From Campanula takesimana (taxonomy: Eukaryota; Streptophyta; Magnoliopsida; Asterales; Campanulaceae), in contig JAOWBW010000038.1 of NCBI GenBank assembly GCA_026119855.1, forward strand, positions 2,221,824-2,285,823: a DNA stretch of 64,000 nucleotides, in the 5' to 3' direction. The notes beneath the pieces were generated by a model. That model saw only the letters and a program-made list of their open reading frames with translations, searched no databases and had not been told where the DNA came from. The position numbers were made by a program, and so were the translations under genes. This document shows, piece after piece, positions 39,161 to 50,425 of this stretch. Within the stretch, counting starts at the first letter, position 1; each line of letters starts with the position of its first letter.

Positions 39161-39739
39161 TTTTTGTGTTGGGGAGTTGAGGAAGCATTTTGTATCAAAA
39201 CTCTCATTGATGTGCAGTGACTTTAAAAAAAAGTCTTATAATATGAAAAAATTGATTCTTAGTCTTATACCAGTAATATATAAGACTTTACACTATTATA
39301 TAAGAGTTTTTGCTCAAACAAGACTGAAAAGTCTCATGAACATGATCTGAACCTGGATTGCATTTGTACCAACTACTGGATTGCATTTGTACCAACTATT
39401 ATATAAGAGTTTAAACTTTTAAGTTGTTCATAAGATTAAAGTCTTATTGAATATGTTTATAAGACTTTGCTGACTAATAATATGTATTATAAGAGCTATT
39501 TTCAGTCTCATTAAAACATGTTCATTTGAAACATGTGTTCATAAGACTAAAAGTCTTATTGAAACTGTTCATAAGACTTTTCAATCTCATTAAAACATGT
39601 TCATTTGTATCAAAATGGGTTTAATAAGACTTTAGTCTTATGATCAGGTTCAGACCATGTTCGTGAGACTATTCAGTTTTGTTCGAGCAAAAAGTCTTAT
39701 TAATGTTTATAAGACTTTTTGACTCTTATAAGAGTCAGT

Positions 39740-40660
39740 TATAAGAGTTTGACTGCTGTTTGACCAAGTTTGACTAATTTTTTTTATTTTTTTTTGTAAA
39801 AAATGGAAAAGTGTTTTTTTTTACTCTTATGTGTTAGTTATAAGAGTTTGACTGTCGTTTGACCAAATTTGATTAAAAAAAATTATTATTTTTTTGTAAA
39901 AAATGAAAAAAAATAATTTTTGTAACTCTTATATGATAATTATGTCTTAGTTATAAGAGTTTGACAGTTGTTTGACCAAGTTTGACCAAAACATTTATTA
40001 TTAGTTTTGTAAAAAAATGGAAAAAGTGAAATTTTTGACTGTTATGTGTTAGTTATAAGAGTTTGACTACTGTTTGACCAAGTTTGACCATGTTTGACCA
40101 AATATTATTAATATTTTTTTCTAAAAAAATGAAAAAAACAATTTTTTTACTCTTATATGTTAATTATGTGTCAGTTATAAGAGTTTGACTGCTGTTTGAC
40201 CGAGTTTGACCAAATTTGACCCAAAAACATATATAGTTTTTTTGTAAAAAAAATGAAAAAAAGTATTTTTTGTAACTCTTATATGATAATTATGTGTAAG
40301 TAATAAGAGTTTGACTGCAGTTTGACCAACTTTGACCAAAAAAATTGTTATTTTTTTTTTGGTAAAAATGGAAAAAGTGATTTTTTTACTCTTATGTGTT
40401 AGTTATAAGAGTTTGACTATCGTTTGACCAAGTTTGACCAAATATTATTAATATTTTTTTCTAAAAAAATAAAAAAAAGTATTTTTTTTTACTCTTATAT
40501 GTTAATTATGTGTTAGTTATAAGAGTTTGACTTCAGTTTGACCGAGTTTGACCAAAACAATAATTTTTTTTCTAAAAAAATGAAAAAAATAATTTTTTGA
40601 CTCTTATATATAATTATGTGTAAGTTATAAGAGCTGACTAGGATTTGACCAAAAAGTAAG
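39740..40660. repeat. Tandem array of about 9 units rich in TTTGACC
   Basis: Units of roughly 100-125 bp begin TATAAGAGTTTGACTG, carry two to four copies of GTTTGACCAA, then an A/T-rich run, and end ACTCTTATATGTTAATTATG. I count about 28 TTGAC cores, the W-box core bound by WRKY factors. Each unit border also forms a short ACTCTTAT/ATAAGAGT palindrome. A related 39190-39720 stretch repeats AAGACT/AGTCTTAT blocks. Confidence 0.8.
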
Positions 40661-41110
40661 GATGGGATGAGATATGAGGGCATTTTAGTCTTCTTGCATC
40701 TTTTTGCTGGTGAGGGGTGGGAGGAGATATGAGGGTATTTTAGTCTTATTGCATCTTTTTGCTAGTGAGGGGTGTATGAGGAATTTTTCATCTGGATTTT
40801 CTTATTTGGGTTTGAATCTGGGCTTAGGGGCCCTAGAGTCCAAGCCCCATAAATTATTACTCTAATCATAAATCAGGCAAGTTATAAAGTATTATTTGTG
40901 GATAATTAATTGACCACATGTAATTTCGTTCAAAAATATCATAGATGAAGAGTCTCAAGTTCTTTGTTTTTTTTTTTTTTGCACAAATTAGTAAATTATA
41001 ATCAACTAAATTACAAATATACTTATATAGATAATAATTCATGAATTATGGAAAGAAAAAATAATATGAGGCCAAAGAAATGGTCATATCGAAATGGATT
41101 AGAATGACCA

Positions 41111-42064
41111 ATGGCCTTCTAGCCTAGTGGTATCGGGTGGGTGAGTAGGGGCTTCCCTTGAAGGGGAGGTCCTGAGTTCGATTCTCCCTTGGGAGAATTT
41201 GTATTCGCTGTAATAGGTTCGACAATTAGGGCCGTTCCTGGGGCCCTGGGCGAGGTCTAATGAAGGGCCCTTTCTCTTTTTAAAACAATGAACGGCCTTT
41301 TATAAATCTTTTTTTTTTCTCCTTCAAAACTCCTGTTTTTTACTAGCAGAATTATTTTTTTGTGTTAACTTGTACTTTGAATTTGTTTGTAAGTATAAAA
41401 TAATTGTAAGATCAAATGATTGAAGTTAGCATAATAACAGATAAATTAAAGGTTATAATCAAACCTATAAATTTTTATCATAAAAAATAGTAAGAAAATA
41501 TATAAAACCCAGTAAAATTATAAAAGGAAAAAAATATGTACAACAAAAACATGATGAAAAAAAATATACATATAACGTCCCGAAATTGGCAAAAGAACAT
41601 ATTAAATAAATATATAAAAGTGTCTTAAAAACTCTTGCAAAAGATAAGATTAAATTATGTTCACCAAAAATAAAATATTATAATAAGAATATGAGGACTA
41701 AAAAAATTACTCCAAAGAAGATTATACGTATCTATGTCTTACAAAGATGTTTTCATTTCTACTTAAATTTGTCGCAAGAAATAAATAAATTTCTTTGAGT
41801 TATTAAAATAAGGGAATATGAAGGCCCCAAAAGTATGAGGGCTCAAATATAATATGAATGAGAGAATATGAAGGCCCCAAAAGTTATATATGTAGTTGTC
41901 CTTGGTTGATTTTTTTTTTCTCAAATAAAATAGGCCTTTTTTGTGTATTTATTTTCTTGGGGCATCTTTTGCTTAAAAATGAACTAATAAAATGTGTCAG
42001 CTGATTTTCTTTTATTTCTTTAAGAAAGAATTAGTGATAATTTTGTTTTTTTTTCATAATAAAG

Positions 42065-42099
<35 letters not shown>

Positions 42100-42377
42100 T
42101 ACATATATATATGTATATATATACATGATATAAAAATTTTGGGCCCCTCTCCCGGCAAGGGCCCTGGGCGCCCCACCTGCCCCCACTTGGGCCAGCCCTG
42201 TCGACAATGGTGAAACTCCATAGGAACTTGTAATAGACAGGGCTATAGATCGGCAGGGCTTTAGATAAATAATAAATTCCATAGGAATTTGTAAACGATG
42301 GAAATTTCCTTGAAATGAATGATATATAGGAATTTGTAATAGACAGTGCTATAGATCGAAAAAAAAAAAAAAAAAAG
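41111..42377 (+). repeat. tRNA-derived SINE, split by a hAT element
   Basis: An A box TAGCCTAGTGG (41120-41130) and a B box GAGTTCGATTC (41174-41184) mark a Pol III promoter. The body stops at 41226, resumes at 42209 after the hAT insertion and ends in an A-run at about 42359-42376. The body repeats CCATAGGAA-TTGTAA blocks, so it may be partly duplicated. SINE target duplications were not identified. Confidence 0.65.
41227..42200. mobile_element. hAT-like element inside the SINE, 8-bp target duplication
   Basis: 974 bp, left end TAGGGCCGTTCCTGGGG, right end CCCACTTGGGCCAGCCCTG, flanked by identical TCGACAAT (41219-41226 and 42201-42208). GGGCCCTGGGCG-type sequence occurs near both ends. The interior is AT-rich with an (AT)n(AC)n tract near 42065-42100. 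No transposase ORF. Confidence 0.8.
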
Positions 42378-42754
42378 GAACAAAAGGCAGCCTCCATCCA
42401 ATCACAACTAGACAAACAAAAGAAAAAAACGTGTATTGTAATTAAATTCCTCATTAATGAAATTATGTATTTTAGTGGCAAGTTATGAAGCTACATCACT
42501 TAGACAGGTAAGGTATCACAGAGTTTCAGTCATGCCCTACTCCAACATTTTGGACCCATATTTCCTCCATTATCAATGTCTTAAAAAAAAAAAAAAAATG
42601 ATTATGAGTGCTAGCGATGGGTGTATCATATTAGTATTTCAAAATATATCTTAGTAGTACTCCATTTTTGTGAAATAATTTATGCAAATAAAATAAATGT
42701 AAGTAGAGTGTCATGGTTACATTAATTTTAATCGCTATTCTAAAAAGACAAAAA

Positions 42755-42874
42755 CTTGTGTGAGACGGGTTTCGTAGAGAGAGTAAATGGTTTGCCCTCC
42801 TAAGGGCGGGGCGGGGCAAACCCATTTATTCTCTCGTCGAGATCCGTCTCATGTGTGAGACCGTCTCACACAAG
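42755..42874. mobile_element. Short palindromic MITE
   Basis: Ends CTTGTGTGAGACGG and CCGTCTCACACAAG are exact inverses; the interior folds too (GGTTTGCCC/GGGCAAACC). The following 42885-43260 interval holds a CCTAGGC/GCCTAGG-rich remnant with TAGGCGTTAGGCCTGG, probably a decayed DNA transposon. Confidence 0.7.
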
Positions 42875-44594
42875 ACTTCCTCAAATAAAGCTAGGCGGTC
42901 CGAATGTCGCGCTTAACTTCAAATCTGCCTAAGTCGGATAATAAAGAAAATTAACTATATTTCAAAAAAAAAAAAAAATTAACTAAATTTTCATTAAAAT
43001 GCCGCGATTAACTTTAAATTTGTCTAGAGATACGATTTTTAATATTAATATTTTCAGTAAAAAATATATTAAGTTTATTATTATATATAATTAAATTAAT
43101 CGTTTGCATGTTCTGGTGACATTTTTATTGCTATTCACCAAAATGTTGAAAATGATGCTTATTCTCAGCTCCGCCTAGGCCTCGCTTATGCCTCTAGGCG
43201 TTAGGCCTGGCTCCGACGCCTAATGGTCGGCTAGCGGTTTTTAAAGCCTTACTTCTAAATTCTAAAAAAAAAAAAAACATGTTAGATTCACCATAGGAAT
43301 AATCTACCAAAGAAAATGTGATGAAGGGAGAGGGATGGAGAAAGAGATAACACAAACCTCAAGGAGGCATTTTGATCTACGTCTGTAGGGTTGCAGTAAT
43401 AAAATATGGAGAACCAAAAATTTCATCCCAAAGTTCACAAAGCTAGAGAACTCGTATTTATACCCAAAATATATGAATTCTAATTTCACAAGGAATCTAA
43501 CAAATTTACTAATTATAATAACAATCTAAATCTAATTATAAATACTCATAATTTGGTAACTATTCTAAGTTGACTAGTTAACTTAATACTCTATTCCTTA
43601 TTTGATTTGGAGATTGAGTATGGCCTTGTTTGTTTTTCCATTCAGAGTCACTTAATGGGGTGAATGTCTGAGAGAGTCAGACCTTAAGGCATTAAGTCTG
43701 TTTTTTTTTTCAGATTCAGATCTAAAAGCATCTGAATTGTCTCTTAATGTCCAGGCCTAAAATGAAGTCTGATTTGCCTCTGAATTGATTTTTTTTTTTC
43801 AATTTATATTTTTTCTTAAACTCATAATTCTAAAGATATCCAACTAAAACAATATATAAACAACTATTCACGTCATTTTTCTACTTCATTCAATGTCGTA
43901 ATCCTAAATTCAGATGTGTATTCAGACGATTAATCAAACAGTTTGAATAATTCAGAAATCAGCTTTCAGACGCTGCCTATATGTCTCAATCTCCTATAAA
44001 CCCCCCCCCCCCCTTCAAAAGTTGAAACAGCAAAGTAGATTTTCAACTTGCCAAAAAAGTAACTAAACTTGGAAAAGATGAACATTAAAAATAAAATTAA
44101 AAACTATTATTTCTTCACGGACAAGCAGCAATGTTGGAATTTTCTCTTGTAATAGCTACTCCAACATAAAAATGAGATGTGCTAGCAGTTGTTGAGGCAG
44201 GTGTGAGAACATCTGAACGGACATCTTGTCGTTGCTGGTTGTTGCATTTGTTCAAACTGGACCATTTTGACCATTCTTGCTGGATTTTGACAACGTTGGG
44301 ATCTTCATCTTCTTTGCACTTTGACAATGCCAGTTTCTTTCCTTCTTTGACATGTTGCTCTACTAACAACGCCGATATGTTGTTCCTCTCGCAACGCCGA
44401 GATATTGCTCTTCTCGCAACGCCGACATGTTGATTTCTTTTTCTTCAATATTTGTTTATATACCGAACGAAACTCAATCATAATTTTTAAAGTGGACGAC
44501 ACTTAATCATCGTTTTAGAGTGAACGACACTTAATTCTTTAGAGGATGGAAGTGATGTTAATAAGGTTAATCATCGTTGTTAGAGTGAACAACA

Positions 44595-47256
44595 TGTTGG
44601 GAATTTAGTGGTACCCCGTTGCAATCTAAATAAAGAACACAAACCCACAAGCACAATAATGGAAGAATCACACACACAAGAACACAAGACTTGTTTACCC
44701 GGTTCGTTCAACACATGAACTACGTCCGGGGGCAATTTCCAGGCCAATATATTATTAATCACACCTTAATATATGCTACAATGTGTCCTAGGTCGTGACT
44801 ATACTTATATAGCAGTAAAAGGAAGATCTAAATCAAATTAAGGAGAGATTGTGTCAAAATAGGAAACAAATCAGCCCAGCCGGCATACCAAGCGCCCGCT
44901 TGGGTATAGGCGAGCGCCCGCTCGAATTAATTCCCCCAGGCGGATCAACTCACTGTCCAAATGAGCGCCCGCCTGGTCTAGGGCAAGCGCCCGCCTGCTC
45001 CTCCGCCAGGAATTCCTCCTCCGGTTTGAATCCTTTTTGATCTCCACCAACTCCCCCGACTTAGACTCCTTTTCTTCCTCACAGTTTAGGATCCAATCCC
45101 AACAATCTCCCACCTGGAGACTAAACTCATAAGCATAGAAACACCCATCAACTCCCACCACGGAGTGAACACCTTTGAACACATTTTACCCCTCCTATAT
45201 TGGCTTGACATTACCGAGCCTCCCGCTCAAGTACTAAGGCGAGTTGAAACCAAGCGACGTTTCAACCTCTCCGTGTTAGATAGTTCTTGCCTCCCCAAAT
45301 CAGCTTCTACCTTGATTTCTCTCCGCAAGTCTAACTTCGCCTTCTCCCTCCAGACCCACCTTCCTCGCAATGCTTCCCCTTGAAACTTGGACACACCTTG
45401 TTTCTTGCATCGTCTTCTCTTGGTCTGAACACGCTCTCTGTTAGGGCACTTGGACTTCCACACCGCGTTGATCAACTTTGTGTCCTTCTCCCCCCTAACA
45501 TACCGTTTCTTGATGTCTCTCCTTTCTACACCAATAGGCCGGTTCTTTAGCCTCTTGCTCCCACCCGAGCGAATGTCGACATTGTAGGTAGAGTACAACA
45601 TCATCTCCTTAACCCCATAAGCTATCACCTTAGCTCCTTTTGTGACTTCCCAAGACCCACCAGTGAAGGTCACACCATACCCTTCATCATCAATTTGTCC
45701 AACAGAAATCACCCTCCTTCTCAAGTCCGGAACATGCATCACATCGTGCAATTGTAAAACAGCCCCATTAGGTGTCTTCATCAACACATCCCCCTTACCT
45801 TTGATCTTTAATGGTTGATCATCACCAAGATAGACAACCCCAAAATCTCCAGTTTTATACCGCTCCATTGTTTCTGCATCCCCACTATCATGACATGAAG
45901 CTCCAGAATCCAACACCCAATCTTCACCTGACTGCTCCTCTCCTAGGATTAATACATATCCATCATCCACCACGTGTGCATCACCATCCTTATCCGGACA
46001 GTCATAACTAATATGACCCACCGCGCCACAATTGTAGCACTTGACCAGATTTTTCCCCTTTTTCGGTCCTCCCTTTCCCTTATTTCTCTCCACCCTAAGT
46101 GCAGCCCCATCTGCGGAAGATTCTCCCCTTTTCTCTTTCCTTCTCATCTCTTCTCGAAGGATGAGATCTCGAACCTTCGTATACACTAACGGTGTTTTCG
46201 ACGTACTGATCGTTGTGACAGTCACCTCCCAACTATCAGGCAACGATTTTAGTAGAAAACATGCTAACACTTCATCGGAGAAAGTAATATCAACACTTTT
46301 CAATTGTTCCACCATACCTTTGAAACTGCCGATATGACTCGCTGCTGTCTGCCCCTCTGACATCTTCGTATTCGCAAACCTCTTTATCAAATGAACCTTA
46401 TTGATATTCGACGGCTTCTCATACATGTCTGACAGCATCTGTAGCAACCCCACTGTTGTCTTGGCCTCCATCTCTTTCCGTGCAACGTCGTCGGTTAGAG
46501 CGCTCCTCACCGCTCCTAATGCCTTCCGATCTAACGTCTCCCAATCCCCTTGTGACATGTCTTCGGGTTTCTCCTTTAAGGGTTTATGAAGATCCTTATA
46601 ATAAAGGTAATCTTCAACCCTTGTTCTCCAAAACGTGAAATTCACACCGTTGAATTTCTCAATTGAGTTCTTCATCTTGATTGCTTCACAAAGTCCCCAA
46701 GAACGTGATTCAAAATTAATCAACTAATAAAACTTTGAATCCTCCTAACCAAAGATCTTGATACCAGTTGTTGGGAATTTAGTGGTACCCCGTTGCAATC
46801 TAAATAAAGAACACAAACCCACAAGCACAATAATGGAAGAATCACACACACAAGAACACAAGAATTGTTTACCTGGTTCGTTCAACACATGAACTACGTC
46901 CGGGGGCAATTGCCAAGCCAATATATTATTAATCACACCTTAATATATGCTACAATGTGTCCTAGGTCGTGACTATACTTATATAGAAGTACAAGGAAGA
47001 TCTAAATCAAATTAAGGAGAGATTGTGTCAAAATAGGAAACAAATCAGCCCAGCCGGCATACCAAGTGCCCGCTTGGGTATAGGCGAGCGTCCACTCGAA
47101 TTAATTCCCCCAGGCGGATCAACTCACTGTCCAAATGAGCGCCCGCCTGCTCCTCCGCCAGGAACTCCTCCTCCGGTTTGAATCCTTTTTGATCTCCACC
47201 AACTCCCCCGACTTAGACTCCTTTTCTTCCTCACAGTTTAGGATCCAATCCCAACA
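44595..47256 (-). mobile_element. TR-GAG-type non-autonomous copia retrotransposon
   Basis: A complete 2.66-kb element: LTRs 44595-45104 (510 bp) and 46769-47256 (488 bp), both TGTTGGG to CCCAACA, flanked by CAACA and CGACA (5-bp duplication, one mismatch). The LTRs differ by about ten substitutions and a 22-bp deletion at a GCGCCCGCCTG direct repeat, so insertion is fairly recent. The primer site TGGTATCAAGATC abuts the 5' LTR; the polypurine tract GGTGGGAGAT abuts the 3' LTR. It encodes Gag and protease only. Confidence 0.88.
45227..46723 (-). CDS. Copia Gag with zinc knuckle and protease motif, pol-less
   Basis: A 498-codon uninterrupted ORF. Residues about 15-210 are the copia Gag region (KFNGVNFTFWRTRVEDYL). 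A CCHC zinc knuckle CYNCGAVGHISYDC follows near residue 230, then the aspartic protease motif WVLDSGASCH near 270 and the usual post-protease stretch (VMHVPDLRRRVISVGQ). Where integrase should begin, the ORF runs into about 110 basic residues without recognisable domain and stops about 120 bp before the LTR. An upstream Met (46723) and one 16 codons later (46675) are both possible starts; the second better matches copia Gag openings. Structural proteins could package its RNA while reverse transcriptase and integrase come from another copia. Confidence 0.85.
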   Translation of the reverse strand: MINFESRSWGLCEAIKMKNSIEKFNGVNFTFWRTRVEDYLYYKDLHKPLKEKPEDMSQGDWETLDRKALGAVRSALTDDVARKEMEAKTTVGLLQMLSDMYEKPSNINKVHLIKRFANTKMSEGQTAASHIGSFKGMVEQLKSVDITFSDEVLACFLLKSLPDSWEVTVTTISTSKTPLVYTKVRDLILREEMRRKEKRGESSADGAALRVERNKGKGGPKKGKNLVKCYNCGAVGHISYDCPDKDGDAHVVDDGYVLILGEEQSGEDWVLDSGASCHDSGDAETMERYKTGDFGVVYLGDDQPLKIKGKGDVLMKTPNGAVLQLHDVMHVPDLRRRVISVGQIDDEGYGVTFTGGSWEVTKGAKVIAYGVKEMMLYSTYNVDIRSGGSKRLKNRPIGVERRDIKKRYVRGEKDTKLINAVWKSKCPNRERVQTKRRRCKKQGVSKFQGEALRGRWVWREKAKLDLRREIKVEADLGRQELSNTERLKRRLVSTRLST

Positions 47257-47355
47257 CGACACTTAGTCATCATTTTTTTTAGAGTGAATGACACTTAATC
47301 ATCGTTTTTAAAGTGAACGACACTCAATCATCGTTTTTATAGTAAATAACACTCA
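47257..47355. repeat. Short tandem repeats of AGTGAACGACACTTAATCATCG
   Basis: About 30-bp units (GTGAACGACACTTAATCATC, GTGAACGACACTCAATCATC) occur on both sides of the TR-GAG element (44490-44594 and here), so the element landed inside a small tandem array. Confidence 0.6.
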
Positions 47356-48589
47356 ACATGGAAGTGATGTTATTATGGTTGATAAAGGTGGCCGAACCAT
47401 CACTATGGTGGTGACAGAATATTTGAGGAGAGATAAATCTTGCTAAAGAGCAAGACCAAAAGTTTTTTTTTAAAAAAAGATACCAACCTTTGTAATCGGT
47501 CTTTGATGCTCCTGTTCAGAGACAAATTCTGATCCTTTTTGGTTGTCAGGCGTTTGCTGGAGATAACCGCCATCGATTCACCGGAGATCGAGCATTTAGA
47601 GGTTTTGATGGAGGAGTTTGTTGAGAAAAAGTATGTTTGGTTGATTGTTCACTCGGTCATGATGATGACCGTGATAATATTTTCTCAAAGTATAGAGAGA
47701 TTATGGATCCTAAAGCCATGATACCATGGTAAAATATGGAGAACCAAAACATATATTCTGTACATTTCCTCTCAAAGTTTACAAAGCTAGAGAACTCATA
47801 TTTATACTCAAAACATATGAGTTCTAATTTCATAGAGAATCTAATAAATCTACTATTTATAATAACAATCTGATTTTAATCACAAATACTCATAATATAA
47901 TTATTCTAAGTTGACTAGATAACTAAATATTCTTTATTTAATTTGAAAATTGAGTATATCTCTCAATATCCTAACATACAGTGACCGATATACACGAAAG
48001 TTTAAAAGATTGAGCTGAGGGGGGATGTCAGAAATGTAGCTTGCCATGCCATATTTTGACATCATCAATTAGAGCTTTTCTATTCTTAGAAAACTTATAA
48101 GTTTTGATGCGAATTTCGCACGACTCTAATAAATCTTAGTTATTACTTCTGAAAGGAAGAGCGATTCGTGAGATCCTCATGCAACACTTCTACCGAGGAA
48201 AATCAACTTCGTTCATGCATTATCCCTTCATGCATTATGATTGTAGATGACTTATCAAACACAACATGACGAGATAGAGTAATTTTATTGGAAGATAGAT
48301 CAAAACATTTGAAACTTCGATGATTTTGTGGGTGCCCTAAGAACAAAATATGGAGTGAGAGTGCTTGAAGTTTATAGATTTTTGTGGAGGGATGAAGGGG
48401 AAAACAGAGACATCAAAAAAACCTTTAATTGGGAGTACAATGGATCTTAGAGATATAGGCATTGTGTTGGGGGAAAATAATTAAGACCTTTTGTGGGAGG
48501 ATATTTTGAAGATATGTTGCCATAGACAAGGAATGAGGTAAAAAAAATGTGGGGGACGGGTGAATATGTAAGTAGAGTTAATGGTGCGA

Positions 48590-49158
48590 ATTTTTTGTTC
48601 AGCCTTGCCATTTTGGGAAGAGGTGTTTGGGCAAGAGACGAAAGCTAATGCCATGAGAACAAAAAAAATGACAAAAAATGATCATTATCAAATTCTCGTC
48701 CGTTATCACACTGAAAACATTTAGTTTGTCTTTCAAATTGAGTAGCAACATATCGACTAAACGATAAAAATATTGAAGGAACATCTGATTTTTTCCAAAC
48801 GGGAAACGTCCACAAAAAATTAATAAAGTCGTCAAGAAATAAAAGAGTTAGGTCCCGAAGAACTTAAACTGGGGAGGTCCATAAATCACTATGAACTATG
48901 TAAAAGGGAATAGAGGTAGAGGTGTGGACAGAGAAAAAAGGTAGCTTAATATGTTTTCCAAAAAGACAAGAATCACAATGCCATTAATTGTAGAAGTCTT
49001 ACAATCAATAAAATTATTCTTGCAAAGAGAGAAAAAAACACGTGCTCCCAGATGACCTAATCTATTATGCCATAAACTAGAACTAAAATTTGAAAAAACG
49101 AAAGGAGAATGAAGCCGAATGTCGAAATGGGAAGTGATTGGGTAGAGGTCGCCAGTGC
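48590..49158 (-). pseudogene. Copia integrase remnant
   Basis: On the minus strand a pre-integrase block LWHNRLGHLGARV (near 49060) precedes degraded zinc-finger sequence. A frameshifted integrase segment follows with CDNGREFDND (near 48690), the second catalytic-Asp block. The upstream part reads DSTGDLYPI up to the LTR junction at 49159, so an LTR inserted within the gene. The rest of pol is not recognisable in 47980-48590. Confidence 0.7.
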
Positions 49159-50425
49159 TATCTGTTGCTCCCAAAGGGCAACAAGGGTATAGAACCGCTA
49201 GAGGGGGTGAATAGCGGAACTTTTTCGAAAATACCCTTACAAAATTCAACCGAGTACTTATCAGTTTGGCCAACTGCGGTTCAAGGCAATGAAACCGAAC
49301 TAATAAAATGCACAGCGGAGTTTGCGGTTTTGCCAAAGTGGATAGATAAAGAGTTGGGCGGTTTGACTGGGTTGAAAAACACAATGATGCACAAGATGAT
49401 TAGAGCTTAAAGATCAAAGGATAATACAATTCATTTTTCAAGTCATTTCATAGATGAACTCAGTGAGAAACCACAAACATGAAAAATAAAGAGCAAGACA
49501 GAAAATAAAGATCAAACACACAAATTTGAAGAGGTTCGTTCTTGAATGAACTACGTCCTATACCTAGATGGTTAGTCTAGGATTTTCTAATAGCTACTAG
49601 ACTTGTATTAATTTAGAGGAGCTTTTACAAGATAACAATGAAGAATCTAAACTCAAAATAAACAATCTAACCTATCAAAGCTATTCTAACAACCGGTGTT
49701 TTCGAAGTGTATAATCTATATTATCATACAAATCAGGTGTGTGTGTGGGAAATAAATCAAATGCTCTAATGATCTAAGTGATGTTGAGCAAATGAAAACT
49801 TTCGGTGTACAAGGCTGAGAATGAATGGTTGTTTGGCTTGAAGCTTATGAAGAATTATGGGTTTCCTAAGGAGATCGTTGAAGGTTTGAATATCTGGGTA
49901 AAATCTTCAAATAAAACTTTGAACACTTGGGAATTTTCTCTCTTGAAGCTCAGCAACCTTCATTGGTGAAAAATGAAGGCTATTTATAGGAGAGCAGTCT
50001 TGTGAACGTTGGACAATGATCTGGTCCAAATCTTGATGGTACAGCTGCTGTCAAAATCCCATTGGCTGAGCTGTCATTTTCATCCTTGGTTTTGTCTTGT
50101 AGTCCTAGGTAGTTGTAGCACCACTATTTTACATTTGTCCTTTGCTGCAGAGAAATGACTAACGGTAAACATTTGAATTTATTGGACAAAACCGACATTC
50201 TTTGCAGAAACTCCAAGTTAACTCGAAGTTATTTGTCAAGTCATAAATCATTCCTTTATGGTTGTAAAGGGAATGTTTGTCTCAAGGAATAAATGATAAC
50301 AATTGAATTCTTCAATAAATGCTATGCGGTTCCACCAGGTGCTGGAGCGGTTCCATGAATAAACTTGATGTATGGTTTCATTGAAACTGCGGAACGCGGT
50401 TTCATGAACTAACGCAATTCCACCT
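49159..50425 (-). mobile_element. SIRE-like copia LTR fragment
   Basis: Begins TGTTGCTCCCAAAGGGC, the inverse of the LTR end at 55205. Shared blocks with that LTR in inverted orientation include GATGGTTAGTCTAGGATTTTC and GAGGAGCTTTTACAAGAT. No primer site follows, and the copia reading frame ends right at the boundary, so this is a solo or truncated LTR. The distal boundary is uncertain. Confidence 0.55.

Larger units (their letters stand above)
38406..40848. mobile_element. Mutator-like element, possible Pack-MULE
   Basis: The ends share an inverted CTAGGGCCCCT block followed by GCC and AGATT, within roughly 35-40 bp of similar sequence. Identical 10-bp flanks ATAAATTATT (38396-38405 and 40849-40858) fit a Mutator-type 9-11 bp duplication, though they are AT-rich. 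The left third (about 38560-39160) is unusually GC-rich with (CT)n, like a captured gene leader. The right two-thirds are tandem repeats. Two copies of a subterminal block (GAGATATGAGGG to TTTTTGCTGGTGAGGGGTG) precede the right end. No transposase. Confidence 0.55.
43392..47976 (-). mobile_element. Decayed copia-type retrotransposon hosting a younger element
   Basis: Two related LTR copies in the same orientation: 47727-47976 (5' LTR on the minus strand, ends TGTTAGGATATTG and TTTTACCA) and about 43392-43999 (3' LTR, itself split by an insertion at about 43622-43976). Next to the 5' LTR, TGGTATCATGGC (minus strand, from 47726) is a degenerate primer-binding site; a C-run near 44001-44011 (G-run on the minus strand) fits the polypurine tract. 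The internal region is reduced to non-coding scraps and an 84-codon ORF (44115-44369) with a copia Gag-like flavour (KIQQEWSKW). Confidence 0.6.
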
